NCBI RefSeq assembly: GCF_014197855.1
Contig: NZ_JACIGJ010000014.1
Coordinates: forward strand, 43,006 to 107,005
Source: Roseospira marina
GTDB taxonomy: Bacteria; Pseudomonadota; Alphaproteobacteria; Rhodospirillales; Rhodospirillaceae
Direction: 5' to 3'
DNA length: 64,000 nucleotides
Made by a program: the position numbers and the translations under genes. The notes below the pieces were generated by a model. It had not been told where the DNA came from. It did no database searches and worked only from the letters and a program-made list of their open reading frames with translations. Positions 19,608-28,837 of this stretch are shown piece after piece (the first letter of the stretch is position 1; each line of letters opens with the position of its first letter).

Positions 19608-20174
19608 ATGCGAGGCTGGATCGCCGCGGGCATTGCCGTCGGGCTGCTGGCCGGGCTGACGGGCTGCGACAATCCCAAACGGGCGCTTGGGTTGCAGAAA
19701 GAGCCGCCGGACGAGTTCGCCGTCGTGACCCGCGCGCCGCTCAGCCTGCCGCCGGACTTCAACCTCCGGCCGCCGAGCCCGGGTTCCGCCCGGCCGCAGG
19801 AAGGCACGACCCGCGATCAGGCGCGCCGGGTGATTACCGGCGCCCCCGGTGCGGGCGGCGTTACGCAGCGCGCCCTGCCGGAGGGCGCCAGCGAGGGGGA
19901 GCGCGCCCTGCTGACGCGCGCCGGAACCGACCGCGCCATTCCGGATATCCGGGCCGTGGTCGAGGAAGAGACCAGCGTTCTGGCCGAGGAGAGCCGCGGC
20001 TTCGCCGATGTGCTGCTGTTCTGGCGCGAGCCGGAGTCCTTCGGCACGCAACTGGACGCCACTGCCGAGAGCCGGCGGCTGCGGGAAAACCGCGCGCTCG
20101 GCCAGCCGCCCACCACGGGCGCCTCGCCCTCGATCGAGCGGCGCGAGAAAGGCATCCTGGAAGGGTTGTTCTAG
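19608..20174 (+). CDS. DUF3035-type lipoprotein
   Basis: Small lipoprotein of 188 residues. A signal peptide ends in a lipobox LLAGLTGC, with the lipidated cysteine at residue 20. Soon after comes the family-typical stretch PPDEFAVVTRAPLSLPPDFNLRPP. The remainder is polar, without further recognised domains. DUF3035 proteins of unknown role sit directly after lspA in many alphaproteobacteria, as here. ATG 19608 puts the signal peptide at the N-terminus; ATG 19584 would add eight residues and cannot be excluded. Confidence 0.8.
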   Translation: MRGWIAAGIAVGLLAGLTGCDNPKRALGLQKEPPDEFAVVTRAPLSLPPDFNLRPPSPGSARPQEGTTRDQARRVITGAPGAGGVTQRALPEGASEGERALLTRAGTDRAIPDIRAVVEEETSVLAEESRGFADVLLFWREPESFGTQLDATAESRRLRENRALGQPPTTGASPSIERREKGILEGLF

Positions 20175-20220
20175 AGCAAATCCCGAGCGATCTGGAACAG
20201 ATCGCGACGACGATTTGCTT
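20174..20220. repeat. Palindromic repeat, type A
   Basis: An inverted structure: GAGCAAATC pairs with GATTTGCTT outside, and GCGATCTG pairs with CAGATCGC around a GAA loop inside (20187-20205). It starts at the DUF3035 stop codon and could act as a terminator. It resembles short palindromic elements scattered in alphaproteobacterial intergenic regions. A diverged relative lies at 20764-20808. Confidence 0.65.
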
Positions 20221-20235
20221 CAATATCAAAAAGTT

Positions 20236-20275
20236 AGAGCATTTTGCGTGATCCCGATGTCACGCAAAATGCTCT
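20236..20275. repeat. Palindromic repeat, type B
   Basis: A perfect 16-base inverted repeat, AGAGCATTTTGCGTGA paired with its complement, around an 8-base loop. The motif is familiar as a dispersed intergenic palindrome in alphaproteobacteria. It lies 15 bases after the type A element. A degenerate copy follows the next gene at 20722-20761. Confidence 0.75.
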
Positions 20276-20379
20276 AGGCCCCTTCCCGATTCATCGGACC
20301 CGATGCGCCACGGGCTGCGGCGGCCGGATGGTCAGGCTCGCTGACGCGCCCTTTCCTCCGCCTGACAGGACCCACGCCC

Positions 20380-20721
20380 ATGCCGCCGAAGGCCAACCCG
20401 AAGAAACTTAATACGCTTCAGCTCAAGACCCTGACCCTGATCCAGGAACTGGCCCAGGATCCCTCGGTGGCGACCAAGGACCCGGCCACCGGGAACATCA
20501 CCATCGGCCGGCTGCCCCATCCGCACGGCAATCACTTTCACCTGGGCCGCTACGTGGTGATGAAGGCCGACGCGAACGGCCTGGAGAACCAGGGCGTGTG
20601 GATGGCGCTGATTCGTAAAGGTCTGGTGGTGCCGGGCGAGGGCGGCATGGCCCTAACGCCGGAGGGCCAAGCGTACGAGACCGGCCTGCGCGAGGCCATC
20701 CTGCACGGATCGGATCACTAA
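20380..20721 (+). CDS. Small conserved-type protein of unknown function
   Basis: A 113-residue protein with no signal peptide or membrane segment. The N-terminus is lysine-rich (PKKLNTLQLKTLTLIQELA), followed by a helical region, then a His-rich stretch GRLPHPHGNHFHLGRYVV. The C-terminal half ends in what looks like a short winged-helix-like element (GVWMALIRKGLVVPG then ALTPEGQAYETGLREAIL). The last part resembles the wing of small MarR/PadR-type DNA-binding domains, but this is a guess. Codon use matches its neighbours. It is flanked on both sides by palindromic repeats. Confidence 0.75.
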   Translation: MPPKANPKKLNTLQLKTLTLIQELAQDPSVATKDPATGNITIGRLPHPHGNHFHLGRYVVMKADANGLENQGVWMALIRKGLVVPGEGGMALTPEGQAYETGLREAILHGSDH

Positions 20722-20761
20722 AGCGGGTTTGTGTGAGCCGGATGTCCCGCACGATGCTCTA
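20722..20761. repeat. Degenerate palindromic repeat, type B-like
   Basis: This stretch aligns with the 20236-20275 element: it keeps the central GCCGGATGTC-like core and the terminal GATGCTCTA, but has lost much of the stem pairing. It begins right after the stop codon of the 113-residue gene. Confidence 0.5.
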
Positions 20762-20763
20762 AA

Positions 20764-20808
20764 CAAAACGCCCGGCGCGATCCGGAGCGGATCGCGCGGA
20801 CGGCGTTC
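20764..20808 (-). terminator. Terminator of the chemotaxis operon
   Basis: A strong hairpin: AACGCC pairs with GGCGTT outside, and a 10-base stem (20775-20784 with 20788-20797) closes a GAG loop inside. Read on the minus strand it starts at the stop codon of the last chemotaxis gene and is followed by TTTTGTTT, as expected for an intrinsic terminator. It may also serve the plus-strand gene. Its layout echoes the type A palindrome at 20174-20220. Confidence 0.7.
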
Positions 20809-22609
20809 AAAACAGCAGGTCCGAGATATCCGGCTCGCCGGGGGCGGCCGGTGCCGGTGCCGGAGCGGGCGCGGATGTCGGCCGCGAGCGCGGCCGGGAG
20901 GGCCCGGGCGATCGCATCGGCTGGGCGCCCTCCTGAAACAGCGCCTCGTGGATCTCGCGCTCGTCCGCCATTGTGTAATGCGTGCTCAGGAACGCCAGCG
21001 CCTCCTTCCGGGCGGCATCCAACGCGGCCCCCTGCACGTGGGGCGAACAGCGCTGTGCAATGTCGGCCAGGGTGGCCTGACACTCCCCCAGGGTCGCCAG
21101 CATGGTCTGGCGGATCGAGAAGGTTTCCACCGACCGGTCCACCGCGCCGGCCAGGGTCTCCGCCTGGGCGTTGACGGCGTGCAACCGGCCGTCGGTCTGG
21201 GTCACCAGGGTACGAACCCCCTCGTCGAAGGTTCGCAACACCGTATCCAGGTCCTTCAGCAGCGTGTCGGTCTCGCCGCCCTCCTGGTTGCTCAGCACCT
21301 GGGAGGCGTTCACGATGCTGTCCAGCGCGGTCGCGATGTTCCCGGCAATCGTCCGACTGCGGCGGGCGAAGCCCTGCAACTCGACGGCGACGACGTTGAG
21401 CGCCCGGCCGCGCGAACCCAGGTTGCCGCATTTGATCGAGGCGTTCAGGCCGATCACGTGCATGTCGGCGTCGATCTCGTTGATGGCCTTCAGGGCCTCG
21501 GCAATGTCCTTGCTCATGGTGGCGATCCGCGTCATGGCGGTCTCGGTTTCGTGCCGGGCGTCCCAATACCGCCGCAGCACGACGTCGGCGCGCGCCAGAA
21601 CGTCGTTCAGACCGGACAGGAACGACCCGTCGTCGCCCGAGGCCGCGGCGTGGATCCGCTGGACCCCGTCGTGGATGTGGCGGATTCGATCACCGACCAG
21701 GGTCAGGCGCGACTCGATGACCTCCGTCTTGTCCGCGAACTCGGCGCCGATCGCTGCGAGCTGATGCGCCTGAAGCTGGCAGAGCGCGTTGACGACGACC
21801 GCGCTGTGGGCCGAACCGGGGCCATCGTCCCGGGCCGTCTGGCCCAACAGGTCCGAGGCCGTGTCCAAGGCGTGTTCGACATGTTCCAGACGTTGGCGGA
21901 TGGCATCGGCGGCTTGCAGAGCGCCGACCATGTCCGACACGGCCGAGCGGATCTGCGCCATGGCGGCCGGAATATCGTCCAGGGTGCTCCGCGCGGTCTG
22001 CTGACGGGACCGCAGGGTCGCCACCGCGCCTTCAAGCTGGGTCCCGATGGCGGCCATCTCCCCGTCGTGCTGCTGGCGGAACGCACCGCGCAGCCTCACG
22101 GTTTTCGCCAGAAACGTTTGGAGGGTATCCAGCGCGGTCCGCACCGCCTGAATGCTGGCATCGCCATGTGCGGCCAGTTGCCCGATCTCGCGCGTGAACA
22201 CCGAAAAGTCGACGGTCCGATCCGACAGGACGGCGGCCTCGATGCGCGCGTTGATCGCCGTCATGCGGACCTGACCCATCATGGTGGCGAGTCCCTGGAC
22301 GGCGGCGCGAATGGCCTTCACGGCCTCGTCCATGCGGCGTAGCTCGGTATCGGCCGCGTCCGCCTTGAGCGTGGCATCAAGCACGCCCAGGTTGGCGTCG
22401 AGGCGGCCGGCCACATCCGTGATCCAGGTTGCCCCCAGAACCTCTGCCAGGCCGGCGGCCGCCTCCGCCATATCGCCCGTCGCCCGGTGGGTGACCGACA
22501 GGTGCTCCCCGATGGCGACAAACCCGCTTTCGCACGGACCGTGGAGGTCCAGAAGCGCCGCGCGGGTCTGATCGATCCGCCGCGCCCATTCTGTGGCGTC
22601 GTGAGGCAT
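20807..22609 (-). CDS. Soluble chemoreceptor-like protein of the che operon
   Basis: A 600-residue, mostly helical cytoplasmic protein with no membrane segment, the last gene of the chemotaxis operon. Two segments resemble the hairpin tip of methyl-accepting proteins: TAINARIEAAV (about residues 118-128) and VIGLNASIKCGNLGSRGRA (about 385-403), the latter running into VVAVELQGFARRS. The canonical glutamates of the tip are mostly replaced. The C-terminus is Pro/Ala-rich and ends EPDISDLLF, reminiscent of CheY-binding peptides of CheZ and FliM. ATG 22609 follows the cheD stop by one base; ATG 22669 would overlap cheD by 59 bases. Function is not known; it could be a scaffold, phosphatase or CheY sink. 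Confidence 0.75.
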   Translation of the reverse strand: MPHDATEWARRIDQTRAALLDLHGPCESGFVAIGEHLSVTHRATGDMAEAAAGLAEVLGATWITDVAGRLDANLGVLDATLKADAADTELRRMDEAVKAIRAAVQGLATMMGQVRMTAINARIEAAVLSDRTVDFSVFTREIGQLAAHGDASIQAVRTALDTLQTFLAKTVRLRGAFRQQHDGEMAAIGTQLEGAVATLRSRQQTARSTLDDIPAAMAQIRSAVSDMVGALQAADAIRQRLEHVEHALDTASDLLGQTARDDGPGSAHSAVVVNALCQLQAHQLAAIGAEFADKTEVIESRLTLVGDRIRHIHDGVQRIHAAASGDDGSFLSGLNDVLARADVVLRRYWDARHETETAMTRIATMSKDIAEALKAINEIDADMHVIGLNASIKCGNLGSRGRALNVVAVELQGFARRSRTIAGNIATALDSIVNASQVLSNQEGGETDTLLKDLDTVLRTFDEGVRTLVTQTDGRLHAVNAQAETLAGAVDRSVETFSIRQTMLATLGECQATLADIAQRCSPHVQGAALDAARKEALAFLSTHYTMADEREIHEALFQEGAQPMRSPGPSRPRSRPTSAPAPAPAPAAPGEPDISDLLF

Positions 22610-22610
22610 G

Positions 22611-23276
22611 TCAGCGCCGGGTCTCCGGACGGGACGGGTCGCGGGGGGTGTCGGGCGCATGTCGGTCATGACGAGCCTTACGGGTTTGGGACGGGGGCAT
22701 GGTCAGGCGGCCGCGCGGGCCGTGGCTGGTTCGGTGCGAATCGGCCGGCGGGTTCTCCATGCTCCGGATCCAGACGTCGCCGGTGGTCGTCAGCATCCGG
22801 GTCACGATGCCGGTGGTGCCCAGCACGCGCTCGTTGTCGATCGGGATGGACAGGTCCCGCAGACGTTGGCGCGTCAGCGCCACGTTGCGCTGGCCGATGT
22901 CGGCGGGAGACGCGGTCGCATGCCCGTTGGTGCGGGCCAAGAGGCCGCCGCCGCCGAAAATCTTGGCGCGCAGCCGCGATTCGTCGGCGCCCAGGTTCAG
23001 CATCCGTTCGACCAGGGCCGTGATCGCGTAGTCGCCCTGGCGCGCCGACGGCGCGTGGCCGGCGGGTAGGAACGGCAGCACGATGTGGTTCATGCCGCCG
23101 ATCTCGGCGATAGGGTCATGCAGGCAGACCGCGACGCACGAGCCAAGAATGGTGGAGATGAGGCAGGGGGCCCGAGAGGCGTGAATCTCGCCGGGGCCCA
23201 GGAACCAGCGCGGCACGGTCTGGAACACCGCCCGCAAGGTCTGGGGATCGCGGCTGGGTGCGGACGGCGGGGTCAT
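22611..23276 (-). CDS. cheD: Chemoreceptor glutamine deamidase CheD
   Basis: Deamidase (221 residues) that converts specific receptor glutamines to glutamate before methylation. The catalytic cysteine is Cys47 in [14 protein letters not shown] and the histidine is His64 in GGMNHIVLP. The C-terminal 45 residues are basic, variable and longer than in typical CheD (about 160-200). ATG 23276 overlaps the cheB stop as ATGA, pointing to coupled translation. It may compete with CheB and CheR for the same receptors. Confidence 0.93.
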   Translation of the reverse strand: MTPPSAPSRDPQTLRAVFQTVPRWFLGPGEIHASRAPCLISTILGSCVAVCLHDPIAEIGGMNHIVLPFLPAGHAPSARQGDYAITALVERMLNLGADESRLRAKIFGGGGLLARTNGHATASPADIGQRNVALTRQRLRDLSIPIDNERVLGTTGIVTRMLTTTGDVWIRSMENPPADSHRTSHGPRGRLTMPPSQTRKARHDRHAPDTPRDPSRPETRR

Positions 23277-24406
23277 GCCGGGCGCCGCGCGGTGCCGGGC
23301 AGCCCGGCGTTCAACTCGGCGTGGGCCACCATGATTTCACGGGCCATGCGGTCCAGGGGCACCTCGCGGATCACAGCGCCGCGCTCTTTGGCCTCTTTCG
23401 GCATGCCATAGACGACGCAGCTTGCTTCGGTCTCGCCCAGGGTGATCGCGCCGACCGTGCGCATCTCCAGAAGGCCGCGCGCCCCGTCGTCGCCCATGCC
23501 GGTCAGGATGACGCCGACCGCGTTCGGCCCGGCGGCCCGCGCCGCCGACCGGAACAGAATGTCCACGGACGGCCGGTGCCGGCTGACCAGCGGTCCGTCC
23601 TTGATCCGCACGGAGTACCGGGCGCCGTCCCGCTGGATCAGCAGGTGCCGGTTGCCGGGGGCGATCAGGGCGTGGCCGCGCAGAATCGGGTCGCCGTCCT
23701 CCGCCTCCTTGACGCCGATGCCGCACAACCCGTCGAGCCGCCGCGAGAACGCCAGGGTGAAGTGTTCCGGCATGTGCTGCACCACGACGATGCCGGGGCA
23801 ATCGAGGGGCATGCCCTGAAGCAGGATGCGCAATGCTTCCGTCCCGCCGGTCGAGGCTCCGATGCAGACGATCTTCTCCGTCGTCGTCCCCACCCGGTGG
23901 CGGGTGACCGGGGGCACCATGACGTCCGGGCTCAGCTTCGGCGTCGGGCGGTCGGCCGAGGCCCGACGCAGGGCGTTGAACCGGGACATGTCCACCCGCG
24001 CCGCCGACTTCACCGCGTCGCGGATGCGCACCTGGGAGTCCAGCAGGAACTGGCGCGTGCCCACCTGCGGCTTGGCGATGACATCAACGGCTCCGGCGGC
24101 CAGGGCGTCGGCCAGGGTCTGGGTGCCGTCGGCCGCCAGGGACGAACACACCACGACGGGCAGCGGATGCTGGTCCATCAGCTTGTGCAGGAACGTGATG
24201 CCGTCCATGCGCGGCATCTCGATGTCCAGCGTGATCACATCGGGCACCACGGTGCTGAGGCGTCGGGCGGCCGCGTAGGGGTCGGGCACAGTCCCGACCA
24301 CCTCGATCTCCGGGTCGTCCGACAACAGGTCGAGCATGGTCTGACGGACCGTCGCGGAATCATCGACAATCAGAACCTTGATGGCCCGCGGGCCCCGTGC
24401 CGGCAT
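23273..24406 (-). CDS. cheB: Protein-glutamate methylesterase CheB
   Basis: Two-domain adaptation enzyme (377 residues). The receiver domain has the acidic pair in VLIVDDS and phosphoacceptor Asp61 in [14 protein letters not shown] linker of about 45 residues leads to the methylesterase domain with Ser185 in [10 protein letters not shown], His211 in QHMPEHF and Asp307 in GMGDDGA as the catalytic triad. It removes receptor methyl groups when phosphorylated by CheA. ATG 24406 is preceded by GGGGGAGG, so the longer frame is rejected. It lies one base after the cheR stop. Confidence 0.95.
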   Translation of the reverse strand: MPARGPRAIKVLIVDDSATVRQTMLDLLSDDPEIEVVGTVPDPYAAARRLSTVVPDVITLDIEMPRMDGITFLHKLMDQHPLPVVVCSSLAADGTQTLADALAAGAVDVIAKPQVGTRQFLLDSQVRIRDAVKSAARVDMSRFNALRRASADRPTPKLSPDVMVPPVTRHRVGTTTEKIVCIGASTGGTEALRILLQGMPLDCPGIVVVQHMPEHFTLAFSRRLDGLCGIGVKEAEDGDPILRGHALIAPGNRHLLIQRDGARYSVRIKDGPLVSRHRPSVDILFRSAARAAGPNAVGVILTGMGDDGARGLLEMRTVGAITLGETEASCVVYGMPKEAKERGAVIREVPLDRMAREIMVAHAELNAGLPGTARRPA

Positions 24407-24407
24407 G

Positions 24408-25424
24408 TTACGCCTCCCCCGTCGGGGCCGCACCGAGCCGCTGGTACACCGCCGCAGCAACGGAGCGGAGCGGCAGCGCCATGCCGTGCAGCGCCTCGGA
24501 ATGGCTGACGAAGAGGTATCCGCCGGGCCGAAGGCGCTCGCACAGGCCCCGGAGCGCTTTTTCCTGGTTGTGCCGCTCGAAGTAGATCAGGACGTTGCGG
24601 CAAAAGATGATATCCGCGCTGCCGGCCGGACCCCAGTCCGGGCTGAGGAGGTTGATCGGTTGGAAGGTCACCATCCGCCGCACCTCCGGTGCGATCCGGA
24701 CCGTTGCGTTTTGCGGCTCACGGGCCTTCAGCAGATAGCGGCGGCGCAGCGCCTCGGGAATCGGGTCGCTCATGGCGGCCGGATAAACGGCCCGCCGTGC
24801 CACCGCCAGGGCATCCGTGTCGATATCAAGCCCGAGGACGGAGGAGCGGAATGCCCCCTGCGTGCGGGCGTATTCGCTGAGCACCATGGCCATGGTGTAG
24901 GGCTCGGCGCCGGTTGAGCAGGCCGCACTCCAGATGCTCAGCGGCCGTGTGTGTCCGGCGCCCGTTCGCGCCATCACATCGGGCAGCGCCCGATCCCGAA
25001 GACAGGAAAAATGCGCCGGTTCGCGAAAGAAATCGGTTTTGTTGATGGTCAGAGCGTTGACCAGGTTGGGGAACTCGACCGCAAGCCGTTCTGGGGCTTT
25101 CAGAAGGGCGGCGTATTCGCGTAGGGACGCCAGGCCAAGCGCCCGCACGCGGCGGCGCAGCCGGCTTTCGACCAGGCACAGTTTAGCGGGCGGTAGCCGG
25201 ATGCCGACGCGCTCCTCGAACAGGGCGGCCAGCCATCGGAATGTTTTGGGGTGCAGCGAGTCCTCAAAGGCCCGCGTCGCACCCGTGACGGCGCGGGCCG
25301 ACAGAACGCGCCGGGTGGCCGGTGTCGGTCCGGGGACGCGGGTCCCAGCGGCCGGGTCGTTATGTGTTACAACGGTGGTGGACGCGACGGCGCCCGCGCG
25401 CGTGGGCTCAGAGGCGGATATCAT
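24408..25424 (-). CDS. cheR: Chemotaxis protein methyltransferase CheR
   Basis: SAM-dependent methyltransferase (338 residues) that methylates receptor glutamates. The N-terminal helical domain includes [19 protein letters not shown]. The SAM site is in [19 protein letters not shown], and later motifs are [12 protein letters not shown] and [15 protein letters not shown]. About 55 residues before the CheR fold are low complexity. ATG 25424 overlaps the cheW stop by 17 bases and has no clear ribosome site; the start is therefore less certain than the rest. Confidence 0.9.
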   Translation of the reverse strand: MISASEPTRAGAVASTTVVTHNDPAAGTRVPGPTPATRRVLSARAVTGATRAFEDSLHPKTFRWLAALFEERVGIRLPPAKLCLVESRLRRRVRALGLASLREYAALLKAPERLAVEFPNLVNALTINKTDFFREPAHFSCLRDRALPDVMARTGAGHTRPLSIWSAACSTGAEPYTMAMVLSEYARTQGAFRSSVLGLDIDTDALAVARRAVYPAAMSDPIPEALRRRYLLKAREPQNATVRIAPEVRRMVTFQPINLLSPDWGPAGSADIIFCRNVLIYFERHNQEKALRGLCERLRPGGYLFVSHSEALHGMALPLRSVAAAVYQRLGAAPTGEA

Positions 25425-25965
25425 CGGCGGACGCCATCGTGAGATCGGTGAGACTGAAGACCTTCGCAATGTCGAGCACGACCACGAGGTGGCCCTTGCG
25501 GCGGCCCAGACCCGCGACCGCCGGGGATCGCCACGCGCCGCCCAACTCCGGCGGGGCCTCGATGTCCGCCTCGTCCAGCGCCGTGACCTCGAACACGCGG
25601 TCGGTCAAGGCGCCGAGCACGGCGGCGCGGTCGCCGAACGGGACCTCCAGCACGACAATGCGGGTGTGTTCGGTCTGTTCGCCCGAGCTCAACCCGAACG
25701 TTACGCGAAGATCGAACACGGGCACGCTCTGGTGGCGCACGTCGATCATGCCGCACACGGACGGCGGCATGTTCGGCAATCGCGTGAAGGGTTGCGGATC
25801 GATCACTTCCCGGACGCAGGCCACGTCCAGCGCGAAGACCTCGCGATCGACGCCGACGGTGACATATTGTGTGTCCGCCTGTGTCGACCGCACCTCGGTC
25901 GCGGCCGCACTGAGGCCTCGGGGCGGTCCGGAACCCGGGCTTCGAGGCGCAGGGTTCGCAGTCAT
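25408..25965 (-). CDS. cheW: CheW-type coupling protein
   Basis: Coupling protein (185 residues) with a single CheW-like domain: YVTVGVDREVFALDVACVRE at the start, then VCGMIDVRHQSVPVFDLR and a C-terminal KGHLVVVLDIAKVFS. CheW bridges CheA to receptors. A polar N-terminal tail of about 30 residues precedes the domain. ATG 25965 has an AAGGA site. It is the second CheW of the operon, the other being directly after cheA; the two differ clearly in sequence and may couple different receptors. Confidence 0.92.
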   Translation of the reverse strand: MTANPAPRSPGSGPPRGLSAAATEVRSTQADTQYVTVGVDREVFALDVACVREVIDPQPFTRLPNMPPSVCGMIDVRHQSVPVFDLRVTFGLSSGEQTEHTRIVVLEVPFGDRAAVLGALTDRVFEVTALDEADIEAPPELGGAWRSPAVAGLGRRKGHLVVVLDIAKVFSLTDLTMASADDIRL

Positions 25966-26042
25966 GGCGCCAGTCCTTCCTTGATGAACGCCGGGACGGT
26001 CGGTGTTCGGGCCCGTCGAGAACGCGGGGCGGGGGTGTGGCC

Positions 26043-28253
26043 TCAGTAGCGTTCGTACCGCGCGTCCTCGTCGTCATCGAGGTCGAGGGTGATGCCGCCG
26101 CTGCGCGCGGGCGCGGACGCCCGTTCCGGACCTTGGCCGTTGGTCCCCGGCCGGGCCTTCGGGGCGGCGGCCGACTTGGCCGCGGTGTTGCCTGGTGCGG
26201 GGCGAACGCAGGCCGGTTTGGCGGACGTGGACGATGGCGCGGAACGGACACCACCGCGCGGCGTGTCGTCGAGGTTGAAGAAGGCCATCGTGCTGTCGAG
26301 CTGCTGGGCCTGCGCCGACAGTTCCTCCGACGTGGCCGACATTTCCTCGGATGCGCTGGCGTTCTGCTGCGTGACCTGATCCAACTGCCGGATCGCGGTG
26401 TTGATCTGCTCGGCGCCGGCGTTCTGTTCCCGGGCGGCGGCGCTGATCTCCTCGACCAGTTCGGCGGTGCGGCGGATGTCCGGCACCAGCTTGGTCAGCA
26501 TGTCGCCGGCTTCGGCGGACACGGTGACGGTCTCCGACGACAGGGTCATGATCTCCGATGCGGCGGCCTGGCTGCGTTCCGCCAGTTTGCGCACTTCCGA
26601 GGCCACGACCGCGAAGCCCTTGCCGTGCTCGCCGGCGCGGGCGGCCTCGATGGCCGCGTTCAGCGCCAGAAGGTCGGTCTGGCGGGCGATCTCCTGCACG
26701 ATGTTGATCTTCTCGGCAATGGTGCGCATGGCCTCGACCGCCTTGGACACCGCGTCGCCGCTGGCTTCGGCATCGCGGGCGGACTGGCGGGCGATCTTCT
26801 CGGTCTGGGTGGCGTTGTCGGCGCTCTGCTTGATGGTCGAGACCATTTCTTCCATGGAGGACGAGGCCTCCTCGGCGGCGGACGCCTGTTCGGACGCGCC
26901 TTGCGCCATCTGCTCCGACGTGGCCGAGAGCTGTTGGCTGCCGGACGCCACCTGTTCGGCGGCCCCCAGAGCCTCGCTGACCACCGTGCGCAGGCGGTCC
27001 AGCATGTTTTCTAGGGCGATGCCCAGCGTGTCTTTGTCAGACAGACGCTTGGCGTCGACGGACAACTGACCGTTGGCGATGCTCTCCGCCACGCTTGCCG
27101 TTTGCTTCAGGTTCGCCGTCATGCGGTTCAGGGCGTCGACCAGATCCTTGATCTCGTCGTTGGCCTTGACCTCGACGGTCTGTTCGAGGTCGCCGAGGGC
27201 GACGTCGTTGGCGAGACCGACCGCCTTGCTCAGCCCGCGACTGACCGAGAGGGAAATCCATGTGGCGATGATCGTGCTGGCCACCACGATGAAGATCATC
27301 GCGCTGATCATAAACGTGCGCACCGAGTCATAGGCGGCTGTGCTGTCCGCGACTTCCTCGGTCATCAGCTCTTTGCTTCGTGTGGAAAGGTTGTCAACGG
27401 CCTCGTCGATGGCATTGGCGATGTCGCGTGCTTCCGTGTTCAACAGGGCGAAGGCCTTGTCCCTGCTGTTGATCATGGAGAGCCGGCGGATCTGTTCGGA
27501 AGTCGCGATGTAGCGGGTCGCTGAGTCTCGAAGGGTTTGGACGGCGGCCGGATCAAGATCGGTGGCCACGCGGTGCAGCGTGTCCAGACGCTCCACCCAT
27601 TCGCGGATCATCGTCTCGGCGTCCGCATTGAGGCTTTGCAGGATCTCCGGCGAGGATTCGATGATCATCTCCCGCTCCGCGATTCCCAGACGGTGCAGGG
27701 TGTCGGAGAACTGAGCGATCAAGAGGCTGTCCCGATCATCGGACCGCAGGCGAGCGGCCCGGGCAAGTGTTTCCAAAGCCTCTTCCATGATGACGACCTC
27801 GGCTTCGCCTTCCGAGTCCATCATGATGCCGGCCTTGTGATTCGTGTTCTGTTGGGCAAGGCTGTATATATCATCAATAAGCGCGCTGTATTTTGTGACG
27901 CTTGAGATCAGGTTTTCTGTATTTCTTCGGCCGTAGTCGGTCTGAAGCAGGGGCTTTAAATCATCGATAGCAGCATTCATTATGGATATATCAGTTCCTA
28001 TATTATCCATGAGCCGCTTCATTTCCTCTTCACTGTTGGTCTGGACCATGTCGCGCGCCCGACGCTGCGAGTTCAGGAACCGGGCTTTGATCTCGCCCGT
28101 GAGTTCAACCTCGCGGGCGTTGACGTCGACGATGAAGCCGACGCGGTCGTGCATGTCCGACATGGCGTCCAGGGCCAGCAGGGACGATGCCCCGGCCAGG
28201 AGGACGATCAGGGTGAAGGCGGCGGCCAGCTTGGCCTTGATAGTGATGCGCAT
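26043..28253 (-). CDS. Transmembrane methyl-accepting chemotaxis protein
   Basis: Chemoreceptor of 736 residues. TM1 (about 8-29) is followed by a mostly helical periplasmic domain of about 270 residues, likely a four-helix-bundle type, then TM2 near 310-332, a HAMP domain and the signalling domain. The hairpin tip reads [20 protein letters not shown]. The tail after the signalling helices is Pro/Ala/Lys-rich and ends RYERY, which fits the aromatic-x-x-aromatic pattern of CheR/CheB tether pentapeptides. ATG 28253 has a strong AGGAGG. Its place inside the che operon suggests it is a main receptor for this CheA. The ligand is unknown. Confidence 0.94.
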   Translation of the reverse strand: MRITIKAKLAAAFTLIVLLAGASSLLALDAMSDMHDRVGFIVDVNAREVELTGEIKARFLNSQRRARDMVQTNSEEEMKRLMDNIGTDISIMNAAIDDLKPLLQTDYGRRNTENLISSVTKYSALIDDIYSLAQQNTNHKAGIMMDSEGEAEVVIMEEALETLARAARLRSDDRDSLLIAQFSDTLHRLGIAEREMIIESSPEILQSLNADAETMIREWVERLDTLHRVATDLDPAAVQTLRDSATRYIATSEQIRRLSMINSRDKAFALLNTEARDIANAIDEAVDNLSTRSKELMTEEVADSTAAYDSVRTFMISAMIFIVVASTIIATWISLSVSRGLSKAVGLANDVALGDLEQTVEVKANDEIKDLVDALNRMTANLKQTASVAESIANGQLSVDAKRLSDKDTLGIALENMLDRLRTVVSEALGAAEQVASGSQQLSATSEQMAQGASEQASAAEEASSSMEEMVSTIKQSADNATQTEKIARQSARDAEASGDAVSKAVEAMRTIAEKINIVQEIARQTDLLALNAAIEAARAGEHGKGFAVVASEVRKLAERSQAAASEIMTLSSETVTVSAEAGDMLTKLVPDIRRTAELVEEISAAAREQNAGAEQINTAIRQLDQVTQQNASASEEMSATSEELSAQAQQLDSTMAFFNLDDTPRGGVRSAPSSTSAKPACVRPAPGNTAAKSAAAPKARPGTNGQGPERASAPARSGGITLDLDDDEDARYERY

Positions 28254-28312
28254 GAGACCTCCTGGTCTTTTATCGGTCACCGGTCCGGGTGACCTCGCCA
28301 CGTCGGATGGGC

Positions 28313-28837
28313 TTAACGGCCAGTGTCGCCGTCGACCCCGAAGACTTTTTCCACGTCGAGGATGACGATGAAGCCGTCGTCGCGACGGCTGATGCTCTTG
28401 ACGAACTCGGCCCGCCAGCTGATGCCCACGGCGGGCGGGTCGCTGAGTCGCGCGGTATCGATGTCGACAACGCCATGGACCTTGTCGGCCATGATCCCGA
28501 CCAGCGTGTCCTCGCCGTCCATCGGCACGGACAAGACGACGATCCGGCTGTCGACGGTCCGTTCGCTTTCGGTGGTCAGGCCGAGGCGAGCCCTAAGCTC
28601 GACCACCGGCACGACCTTGCCGCGCACATTCAGCAGCCCCTTGACGAAGGCGCCGCCGTTGGGCACCGGCGACAGGGGCACGACGTCCAGCACTTCCAGC
28701 ACGATGGCCGTTTCCAGGGCGAACACGGTTCCGGCCAGGGCCATGGACAGCACGGTGTGTGTCTCGCTGTCTGCCGCGCCATGGGCGGCCAGGGACGGGC
28801 CCGGGGCTGAAACGGGGGTGGGGGCCGCGTGCGTCAT
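28313..28837 (-). CDS. cheW: CheW-type coupling protein
   Basis: Coupling protein of 174 residues. The CheW fold runs from [20 protein letters not shown] through [20 protein letters not shown] to [12 protein letters not shown]. The ATG at 28837 overlaps the cheA stop as ATGA, so the two are translationally coupled and this is probably the primary partner of CheA. The longer upstream frame is a cheA shadow. It is followed 59 bases later by the receptor gene. Confidence 0.93.
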   Translation of the reverse strand: MTHAAPTPVSAPGPSLAAHGAADSETHTVLSMALAGTVFALETAIVLEVLDVVPLSPVPNGGAFVKGLLNVRGKVVPVVELRARLGLTTESERTVDSRIVVLSVPMDGEDTLVGIMADKVHGVVDIDTARLSDPPAVGISWRAEFVKSISRRDDGFIVILDVEKVFGVDGDTGR

